Source: Branchiostoma belcheri
Lineage: Eukaryota; Chordata; Leptocardii; Amphioxiformes; Branchiostomatidae
Length of the DNA stretch: 64,000 bases
NCBI RefSeq assembly: GCF_001625305.1
Contig: NW_017803846.1
Coordinates: forward strand, 126,773 to 190,772
Reading direction: 5' to 3'
The notes beneath the pieces are model-generated. The model did not search any database and was not told where the DNA came from. It saw only the letters and a list, made by a program, of their open reading frames with translations. This document shows positions 1-10,600 of this stretch, piece after piece (the stretch's first letter is position 1; every line of letters starts with the position of its first letter). The position numbers were made by a program, and so were the translations under genes.

Positions 1-149
1 GGTGGAAACATTGCCGAAAATGATGCGGTGTATTTGAGCGTGAACTGGGACAAAAACGCAAACATTCGTAAAAAATATACGCACTAGAGGGATATTTCTG
101 TCAACTATAAATTTCTAACGTAATTTGGGGAGTTTTCGACAAATTATTT

Positions 150-900
150 GCACAATGGATGCCGTCCGTGCAGCTGCAGGGCGGCAAAATATACAAATCG
201 TCAGGCGGTGTCTCTGGCTGGGCGGCGCATCTGACTCACAACACCACTCTTTGCGGCCTGGCTGGTGGGCGGGTCCCCGTCTGTGCGCTGTGATTGGCGC
301 GCCAGAACGCCACGTGGTCTGTCGGCGCCGGGGAGTCTACCAGCGCCACTGCTCACTGCTGTCTACGTGCGGTTTCTATGGCGACACGGCGTGGGAACGC
401 CCGGCCCAACACTGGGGGCCTGCATGCCCGGTTTCGTAAGGCGTATTAAATCAGGCCTTTTCTTTATTTAATAGTCTTCGTACACCGTAGACAGCCTTCC
501 CAAAAATCAACGTAATTCGTACATTAGCCACAAAGCGTTAAGTCGTAATGAGCTCTGAAACTTTAACTTTATAGTGAAAATTTTGCGTAATTCGGTAATC
601 ACTACCCTCCAAGCAGGCCCTCAACACTGCGTGGCTCACGAAATGTATCAAAATTTGAGGCGTAAAGAACCCTTGAATTATGCTTCGCCCCCTTGTTCTC
701 CGTACGTCAAAAAATAAAGAACTTCTTGAGTGGCAATATGGCACGTGGATGTGTTAGATTTTAATTAGATCTGAGATAGCGCGGGTCGGGTGACATCAAA
801 AGCCGTCCACGTCGCAAGGTCGGACACAAAAATTGTTCAAGAAGGTTGTATTACTTTGCTATCGTTCTGTACCTTATTAAGCCACCAGATTTTCCGATAT
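150..900. repeat. Dispersed repeat family A, copy 1
   Basis: This block matches 34040-35535 at high identity, beginning near the shared AAAATATACAAATCGTCAGG and ending at the shared GCCACCAGATTT. Copy 1 lacks two insertions present in copy 2, so it acts as an empty-site reference. Open frames over 125-471 are by-products of this repeat. It lies in RPTOR intron 4. Transposon class is not recognised. Confidence 0.75.
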
Positions 901-1589
901 TAAAAAAAAATTAAGGGACCACGTAGTACAAATTGACAGCGTGCAGTCTGAGCAAAATATAACCGGCCAGTCTTGACGCTCTTTTATGTAAGAAAAATAT
1001 AATTTTAGCCCCAAAGTCTCAAAGGTGCGAGAAACACTGGCGCATACTACGCGACTTTGTAGTAAACAAATTACAGTCCACTTTGGCCATGGTATTTTTG
1101 TGCCCCGTGAGGTGTACCAAGTGCGCGGGCGGTGCGTAACTGGCGGGTTCAATGACCTGGAATTAGATGCGTTCAAGCTTGACAAAATGGGGTATCTTGA
1201 AAGTGAACCGCCGAAAAATTGATACGTCAAACGCGGGTTCCGCCCGAAACATCCAAACTCCGTTACAAGCATATTGTACGGTGCACGAGAATTGCAGGAC
1301 TTTTAAACGTGTTTTGAACTATCGAAGCACTTATTTTTTCCTTCTCTATTTGCGTCATCGCGTCATCACTTCGTAATCGCTGCGTTAGCGTTACGTGATC
1401 GCCGCGTTAGCGTTACCTCGTGATCGCGTCACCCGTTAATTCTAACGCAAGCTGTACTGTAGTTCTACCTTCATGATTTAAGTTATTTTATACTCTGTTG
1501 CAATATTCTTTTTTATGTTTTGTTATTTGCAATTTGCCTCCGGGCACAAATTTGCAATAAACTTTTCTATTATAAAATAAATTACAAAC
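901..1589. other. RPTOR intron 4 sequence, no gene
   Basis: No host exon is recognised. Around 1355-1440 there is a short tandem array built on GCGTTAGCGTTAC with interspersed GTGATCGC, whose class is unknown. Confidence 0.5.
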
Positions 1590-1667
1590 TTTTGCATTTC
1601 TTCGGAGAGATGAACACAGCTTCTTCACTTCTTCCACAGTTGGGTCCAAACTCTGCTTGTATCTGGC
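1590..1667 (-). CDS. RPTOR: RPTOR coding exon 4
   Basis: 78 bp, 26 codons, phase 0 at both ends: [18 protein letters not shown] then SSLRRNAK. It corresponds to the raptor stretch preceding EERVLFHYNGHG, which is not found in the remaining 1.6 kb and must lie outside the window. Acceptor is GCACAG, donor GTTTGT. Confidence 0.96.
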
Positions 1668-4600
1668 CTGTGCAAGCACAAGTATAAAAAAGTTGTCATA
1701 TAATTATTATCATAAAACATGACATAACATAGAAAGTTCACACAATCATTGATTACAATTTCAGACACGAGACTGACTTAAATGTGAATGAATGACAGAA
1801 ATTTCAGTGGTGCACACAAACATACAATGCCTTCTACAAAAGTCATGATTCTATTACTGAGGCCATCACCTGCACCAGCAGAAATGGAAGGCTACGTGCA
1901 TTACTCTAAGTCTATACTCCTCTATACTCCTCCAGCTGCCACTATCAACATCTCAAGTCAGCTCAGGTCGCAGAAATAAAACAGCTGGCAAGACAAAATT
2001 CTGTGCAAAGTTAGGGCACGTGCGAAATTAGGGCATCCCCTGTTACATGTACAGTTACTGTACAATCATACTGTACAATTTATGTCATGTTGGTTCTTGA
2101 GGATCTAGGAAGACATAAAAGAAAACAAGGAGAAGTCGTAGACATCGTCCCTCCATGAAATAGCTTGTTATTTTGTAATCTTTTGGTGTATTTTAATAGA
2201 GATATTATGAGTCAAACTTTGTTTTTATCAGCAGAATGATAGATGTCTATAGATGTCTATCCTTTAAGAATTTTGTTGTGGCACTTCGTATTGGAAGGGG
2301 TTGCCCAAGCTGTCATGTGCAGGCGTTTAGTGTCTTGTTACCATGGTTTGTTTGAGGTCAATGACCTCTCAAGCACATTGTTACATATTAACAAACCACA
2401 GATGACCCAGTTCCCTGCTGAATGACCGATTAAAGATAAGATATATTTCCTGCAGACGTGGCGGGGTAAAAATAGATTGGCCTGACCTGCCAGCTGGAGG
2501 TATAAACAAAAACACTCTGTACCAATTTGGGGTCAAACAGACCATCCTATTATGAAATAGGGGTGAAAATGTGAAAATCCTTTTAAATAAGCAATGCAAA
2601 TCTACGACAACCTGCTAAAGCACGCTAAAACGCAAAGACAATCAGCGTCTACCCACATACCAAAAATGATCGCCAACCATCCACCGGGTTCTGAGATCAT
2701 TCAACGCAAACAATCTGACATTGAGATTCCGGTTCAAAGCAAACAGCTAGGGGGCCCAAATTTACATCACTAAACCATTGTAACCACAACTACATGCTAC
2801 CTTAGCATTGCACACACAGACCATAACGTGCCAACAATAGAATAAAAAAATTAAACTGCAGTACCAAGGTCAATCACCAGGTGCTCAAAGTCAACCTACA
2901 CAATCTCCAAGGCCCCATCCATCAATCTGCCAAATATCATACAGTTCCTTCTCACCGATCTTCAGGTATCAGACCAAACATGAAACGGAGTAAAAACAGT
3001 ACCCCCCATTTACATGGAGGGTAAAAAGCATCCACTTTCATAGACTTTTATTTTAGGATAATGGGTAAGGGGAAGAAGTAGATATTTGTAGTATTTGTTT
3101 GCAGCTAAATTCTGAGGTAGAGAAGACTTCACAGTGAAGTCAGCGTGGTTGACTTTTGCAGTGATGAGCTTTCTTGTAAGGGGTGTCGCCTGACGCTCAG
3201 AGTCATAGGACGGACTGCTTTCTCTCACAAAGAAAACTCCATCGAATCTTGACGTGGCCTTTTCGCCATAATGGCGCGCAGTCGACGACTCAAGGACAGG
3301 AACGGACGCGAGATGGGAGGAGACGCTTTATTACAACATTCCAGGAGAACTACAATGGCGGACAGATACATGTGCGCATGTCCGCATGAGCGGACCGAAC
3401 CAACCCAACATAGGGGTGGCGTGATCTCTTCTTTCTTTCCTCTCTCCTAAGAGAATAATTTCTAGGATTCCCTGTTTTGTTTCTTTCTTTAAAGTAACGA
3501 GTAAAAAATGGTAAACTACTAAAGGAACACCGTCTCCCCTAACTTCTAACAGAAATCCGTACAGTAACAACTGAGTATACAGATACAGTCTGTGACCAAC
3601 ATAGTTTTTCTTTGTAAAGCATTATCCATAACAAACTATTGTGTTCTCGATGAGCGTGGTCTTTTCCTTCTTGGTTTCAATAACTAACATATTAGCATCA
3701 TATAATAAATGGCAACTGTAACAAATAATGGGTAATATAACATGGTCAACTAGAAGAACTGGATATCTTCTTTGTCTACTTCTGTTAGACTTCTGAATAT
3801 TCTGATTCAAGTTTTTCAGGGAGGGTAAAATAGTCTTTGACGTGGTATAACAAGAGTCTTATTTTCCTTTAGAACCAAGCTACAATTTTGACTAAGGCAA
3901 TAAATCAGGTTTTGAAAACATGGCAGTAGTGTGACCTGTTACAATCTTCCACTTCTTCATTTCTTTCCTTCTTCATTTAACATTTGTAAGTAACTGAGCA
4001 GTAGTATATGGTGATTCCAGAAAACATCATCCATCAACAATAAAGTACATGATTGTATAATCACTTACTGACCTTAAACTGTGGTAACTTACAATAGAAT
4101 AGTAAACACTGTGATTATGTGGCAATTGTATTTCTTTCTTCTCTCTTTATATAAAAATGGCATGCTTTAGTGAATTTTTCATTTCAAGATTAGGGTTGAA
4201 GACTAGAAGGTTACCTTCAGTTCAAGTCAGTCCAGCAGGGTGGGTATTTTAGCACTGTGAGGTAAATTAGTGTAAATGGATATTAAGTCTTTCAGGCCAG
4301 AAGAAAGTTCAGGTAACTGGAGTGATGGTTGTTGAGGATGACCAGGTACATTGTATACTGAGACAGAGTGGCTGGGGCAATCTGTTGGTGCCATAATGTT
4401 CAAGTCCGTGGTATTCTGGGACTGCAGTTGTCTCAAACAGTTGGAGGTGGCTCAGGTGGAGGTCGGTCGGGTGGGTGATGACACACAGGTGGAACAGGTA
4501 GGTGTTGATGCTCTGGAGGATCAGGTGGGCTCTGGCATTCCTCCAGCACGTGTGGTGTGTTAGCGACTGCTGAGGGTGGAGAGGGCTGGTACTCTCCCTT

Positions 4601-7600
4601 CACGTGAGTTGTGTCAGCTTCTACTGAGGGTGGAGAAGGCTGGTACTCTCCCTTTACGTGAGTTGTGTCAGCTTCTGCTGAGGGTGGAGAAGACTGGTAC
4701 TCTCCCTTCACGTGTGTTGTGTCAGCTTCTGCTGAGGGTGGAGAAGACTGGTACTCTCCCTTCATGTGTGTTGTGTCAGCTTCTGCTGAGGGTGGAGAAG
4801 ACTGGTAGTCTCCCTTCACGTGTGTTGTGTCAGCTTCTGCTGAGGGTGGAGAAGACTGGTAGTCTCCCTTCACGTGTGTTGTGTCTGCTTCTGCTGAGGG
4901 TGGAGAAGACTGGTGCTGTCTCTCCACCTGTGTTCTGTCAGCTTCTGCTGAAGGTGGTTGGTGCTCTGTCTTCACCTGTGTTGTAGCTGCCTCTGCTGGA
5001 GGTGGAGAAGGCTGGTAATCTGTCTTCACCTGTGTTGAGTCAGCTTCTGCTGGAGGTTGAGGAGGCTGGTTGTCTCTCCTCACCTGCTGTGTGTCGGCTT
5101 CTGCTGAAGGTGGGAAGGGCTGGTTCTCTCTCTCCACCTGTGATGAGTCAGTTTCTGCTGGCGGTTGAGGGGGTTGGTATTCTTCCTTCACATGTGTGGC
5201 AACGACTGCTTCTCTTGTGGGGGAAGTTGGCTTTCTTCCTTCACATGTGCGGTGATGTCTGCTTCTCTTGTGGAGGAAGGATGGCTTTCTTCCTTCACAT
5301 GTGCGGTGATGTCTGCTTCTCTTGTGGAGGAAGGTTGGCTTTCTTCCTGCACATGTGCAATGACGTCTGCTTGTGTTGTGGAGGAAGGTTGGTCTTCTTC
5401 CTTCACACGTGGGACGACATCTGCTTGTGTTGTGGAGGAAGGTTGGTCTTCTTCCTTCACATGTGGGACGACGTCTGCTTGTGTTGTGCAGGAAGGTTGA
5501 TAGGTGTCCTGCACATGTTTGGTAGCTGATCTGAGCTTGGCAGAGTAGGCAGGCAGTGTTGTTTTCACTCGCTTCTCCGTAACAGGAGGGCTGGTCTTAG
5601 GGGATGCATGGAGCATGTGCATAATCCTGGGTACTTGACTAGGCGATTTGAGATGATCTGGTACGCGTCTGAGACATGTAATATTGTTGTAGGAGACGCT
5701 ATGTATGCACGGTTTCGACTGTTTGGTGGATAGGGAATATGCCGAGGTGGAACCGTCAGGAAGGTGGATCTGACGTTTACTAAAGTTAATGATCAAACCG
5801 TTGGCCTCAAGGAAGGGAAAACCGGCGACAATCGGGTCGGCTAGGTCGTTTACTACGATTGCATCGAACTGAAGAGGTATCTTCTTCCAGTACAGCGTTG
5901 TAGTGCACTCACCTATGACGGAGAGTCGCCGCCCATCTGCTTGGGTTGGTGTGAGGCTTGAGACGTATGGCGATGCATGCACTGACAAGTTCAGTCGTTC
6001 TGCCTCCTCCACTCGAATCATGCTCGATTCGGCTCCCGAGTCCAAGATGATTCTAACTGTCTGTCCCTCGTGGCGGACATCAAGGTGTGGTGAAGCTCGA
6101 ACACTGACTCCTTTAGCCTCCGCGGCTTGGGGGAGTTTGTCGGCGTGCACGTGGGCAGGACGTCACTCATACGTAGTCTCGGGCAAGTATGGGCATGCAC
6201 TCAGGACATGGTCGCACACTTCCCGCCCGGCTTGTTTGTTTGTTTGTTTATTGTTTGTTTATTACGATCCCCATTAGTGTTGACATCGTTGGCAGATCTT
6301 CTTGCCTTGTTGGCCCTGCCGTCGTCGGGTACGATCTTGTTTGACCCGCTGTTGATGTTCTTGTTGGTTACTTGGGGAGGTTTTTCCTGCAAACCTTGGA
6401 GAATGGGTGGACCGCAAGTTCCCGGATGTTGCTAGTGTGCTCTCGTTCCCACATGTTTCGCTATTTGTTGCTATTCCCGGACGTCTTTCGAGCGCGTTTG
6501 TTGAGAAATGGCGCGGCATCCAATCTTCTTGGTGCTTGTGTGGGTTCTTGAAGACCCGACGCTGCCACCACGCCATAATGGCGCGCAGTCGACGACTCAA
6601 GGACAGGAACGGACGCGAGATGGGAGGAGACGCTTTATTACAACATTCCAGGAGAACTACAATGGCGGACAGATACATGTGCGCATGTCCGCATGAGCGG
6701 ACTGAACCAACCCAACATAGGGGTGGCGTTTGGCTGACCACATAGACCACATTCATTTGTCAGTTGATCTAAATGGACCGTTCCATAAGCCACGCCCCCC
6801 TTAGCAACGCCCTAGCAACTCGAACACCTCCGTCAAAATCAGCGCGAGAAGGGCCATACCGACTGCTGCGCCAGAATGTCCGATTTGCAGCCCAACTTTA
6901 TGGTCGATTTTTGGGCAGCGAAAAACTCTCGCAGGAGACAAAAAAATTGGTTAAGGTATATTTGTTGAATGGTACATCCGCAGACTAGAATTATTTTAGG
7001 AGGGGACAGAGGTAGTTTCAGTGAGAGCAAATTGTTTTCGCTCAATACAGACGTGGGATTGGCCGCATAACATCACACGGTAGGTGGACAAGAGTGCCCG
7101 GTCGCTGACTAACAGCCAATACATGTGTGAAACAGAGTACGTTTATAGGCAACAGGTTTTCCACGGCATTTGCTGCATGCATCACAGCTGCATACAAGCT
7201 TTGGAAAAAAACGAAATGGGAAATAAAAACTCACGGGGACTCACGAGGGAGGGCGCAACTTATAAAGGGATTTGTGGTACAAGTAGAAAAATAAGCTCGC
7301 AAACATGGACATGAACAATAATTATGATAGCTTATGGACAAATGGAAGAATAACAGAACGTCCTTAATCAACTTGAAAGTGCATGCAATGTCACAAATTC
7401 AGTTTCACATGTAAAACAAGCAGTTTTTATCAAGCAGACATCAACTCAGTTTGCTGCTTTTAGATTTCCCGCGCTGAGTTTGACGGAGGTGTTTGAAATA
7501 GAACAGGGATTCGAAAAAGGATTCAATGCGTTCGATCTGGAACGGTCCATTACTAACATGACTCCCTGGTAAGTCGGACACGTACCCGGGGCTGCCAGCG

Positions 7601-10600
7601 TTCGTACTGCTTCTGTAGGTTGGCTCCGATGGCTTCCAAGGCCTTCTGTGGGCTCATGGACAATGGATCTGGACAAAAAATATATCATCATCTACATGTG
7701 AGGATAGTGAGGATAATAGAAAGCTACATGCACTACTTAGTTCCAATGTAACAGTGATGTTCAAGCACTGCTAACTGATCCATTCCAATAGCATAGTAGT
7801 GAGCGTGCTGGTGTCATGAGCTGGCTGTCCGGGTTTGATGCGGGTTTGATTCCCGGCGTCCCGGGAGTCTGGGGTTTTCACAGTTTCTACTCGCTCCTGT
7901 TTGTTTCACCAACACATTAGATGTAAATATGCACATCAAGTTTGTCATGACTGTCAAACTGCAGTTAGCTTACTAATAGTAACTAACAATTGTTAAGCAA
8001 TGTTAATTATCTGAGTCCCAGCAAACAGTGATGGTTTGCCGTGAGGAGTGATGTGGCAGGAACTGGTTATAGTGACCAGGGAGCTTTCCAAGAATTTCAA
8101 AGGGGAACGAAGTAATGCAAGAGCAAAGACAGGAGGTGACTCAGAGTGGTCATCTCAAGGGAGGCGAATATTGCGCAAACATTGTCTACACACTTTCAAG
8201 AAACCTTAAGTTTCTGCAGGAGTATTGTGGTCAGTTGGTATACACCGTTGCTTTGAATCGAGTGGGGGGACATTCCTTCAAGCAGATACGGATTTTGGTC
8301 GTTAATTATACATTATATATAGAAACAGCTGTTTTGTTGCCTGTGTTAAAGTATAGAGGCCGTTTTCAAATGCTCAAGCTCGTGGCGGTCTATTGCTAGT
8401 TGTCAGAGAGTGATCAGGTTTTGGTGAATAAATTTTTCAAACATTTGTGTAGAGAACATGAAATGCACCCATACTGTTCATGAGCCCTTCACCCTCCATG
8501 TTACAAGCGGCAAATGCTGTGAGATGTTTTCGTGAATGTATCTTCGTGAATGGCCGACACTAGACAGTGTGTCCTAACTTCGAACGTTTTTGTAGTTAAG
8601 CTGTCTTCAGAACTTGGTGTTAACAGAAATAAGAAAGAAATTCTAAGATATTTCAGCTTTCTTTTGAATGTAAAATTGTGATTGTGTGTACTTCTCGTCT
8701 CATGTGAAGAGGGATGTATCGAACGCAATCAGTCTGCGTTTCCACTGAAAACCCAGCTTACGCAATCACTGCTGTCCCATGGGAATCATGGGAAATGCAG
8801 ACGACAGTGGTGTTGACGTTGCTATCCTCGGGTCAGTTTTCTACAAAACAAACACTCAGAGGCCAAAATTTTGTAAAGCTTTATGTTCTTACGTATGTAG
8901 CAGTATTTTTCTGGGCATGAGCTGCCACTACCAAGTGACCCTCTTCTCAGCACCATCATATCATGGCGAAATTTTGTTTTTCAACAAAACAATAAATAAC
9001 TATATAGAACTACCTTGTATATTTTGCAGGCAAATAACACCTGTATGCATTGACTATGACTATTTGCCTTTTTAATTTGAAAAGTCAGTGGCAACAAACA
9101 CTAAGAAAAAAGGACATGTTTCGCGGCGAATTATTTGTTCACAGTAATTACAAATTCACGGTTCAGATTTCTGAAGTGACTGCAAAAACTACAAACATAA
9201 AAGTACTGTGAAAAAATCAGTATTCAATCTGACAAGATTGTATGATGTCTTACCGATCCAACACTCCTGTCTGGCACAAGGTGATGGTTTGATGACATCT
9301 GGGGGGTCCACTCCAACATTCAAACACAACACTAGTGCCACACTCACTGTCTTCATCTGTGAAAACACAAACACACAAGCATGATGGAAAAATTCATTGC
9401 AGAACAGATGAAGTACAGGCAGTCAAAGCAAGGCAGCCAAATATACGAGGAACGCGTTGTGTCAGGAAGGGAAGTCAACAAGAAAGGCACACATGCCACA
9501 CAGCACAGTTCAACAGCGACAGAACCGTAGATAACATGAATAAAGTAGTTATTAAGCTATTATTGCCTCCGGGGGAGGAGACATCCTTCCGCGGAAGGGC
9601 TTTGTGAGAGTTTTAGAATTTCACGTTCGCAGCGATTCCTCGCGTTTGAGTGGACGGATTCTTTTGAGACTCGGTATATGTTTTGCTATCGGGCTGCAGA
9701 TGATGCACGTTCTTTTGTTTTTATTGTATATGTGTTTTCGGGCGTGAAAATGGAGCCTTTTGATGGCCCCGGAACACCCCTTGAGTGTGAAAGTGGGTCG
9801 CGACCGTCGATCTTTTGCGTGTGTCAGATATAGTCGGTCTCGTCCACAGTCGCACAGAGGGGTGACGGGTCTCAATAAATTCTTAGTCTTGCGGCACGCA
9901 ACAATTGTTGTTGTGCACATACATCTTCTGTATGCGAGGCGCAACAAATGTTGTTTGGAGGGTATTTTTAGTACGCGTTCACAGGACGCGTGATCGGCAG
10001 CAGCCAACTTCCGGGTTGGTCAATGGGTCAGGGGTCAACGTACTCTTGCGCAATCTTTGTTTTGGATGTTTTCGGCATATATTACGACTATTAACTTACA
10101 AATACCGCGGTATACGGTCTCAGACGTTCTCGGCGTGCATTTTTACCGAGGATTCAGACCTTTACTTCCCCGATTTATACGAAGAATAGGCGGAAAATGG
10201 AGGAAGTGACAATAAGGATGGCTTGCTACTTCAGCCGTTATTTTTAACGTCTGATTTAACGGTTCCGGTTGTCATTCTGAGTTTCATTACGAGTTCATTG
10301 CGGCAGATTAAATAGAATTTCATAAGTTCATGGGTACATGTTATGGGCTGCAGATGAAAATGTTGACCTGTGTTAACACAACCAGGAACGCTAAACACAT
10401 AAAATTCAACACCATCAACTATACATAACAAACAACATATAGAAATATACAATAAAAAGCCCGGAGGTATAAAATCTCAGATTTTACTTGTTGCAGCTGC
10501 ATTCCATTCAAAGAAAAAGAGGATTGCGATTTTAAGGAACTCTGAACAGAAAGTTGGAAAACCAAGTTTTGCTTTAATTAGGCCTAAACCACTTAAATTT

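Larger units (their letters stand above)
3264..6729 (-). mobile_element. Compact non-autonomous LTR retroelement in RPTOR intron 3
   Basis: Two direct 159-bp repeats (3264-3422 and 6571-6729) differ at one position (CGGACCGAACC versus CGGACTGAACC). Reading on the minus strand, the upstream repeat is followed at once by a primer-binding site (6570-6553) and the downstream one is preceded by a polypurine tract (3447-3426), so they are LTRs. Both contain AATAAA in this orientation. Inside are a gag-like frame ending in a zinc-knuckle-like region, a retroviral-type aspartic protease and a long tandem-repeat coding segment. No reverse transcriptase, RNase H or integrase is visible in the 3.1 kb between LTRs. 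The coding region is broken by a frameshift near 6290, a stop near 6160 and a one-base shift near 5220. No flanking target-site duplication is apparent. It lies in the same orientation as RPTOR. Confidence 0.88.

Noticed and set aside
125..471. Open frames of 104 and 68 residues at the left edge
   Set aside because: They overlap each other and lie in repeat family A; the matching region near 34.1 kb has different breaks and there is no protein motif.
4576..5529. Leu- and Cys/Phe-rich plus-strand frames
   Set aside because: Antisense shadows of the 51-bp coding repeat; a repeat length divisible by three keeps every frame open.
7795..7880. tRNA gene
   Set aside because: B box is degenerate (GGTTTGATTCCCG) and no cloverleaf could be drawn; at most a SINE head.
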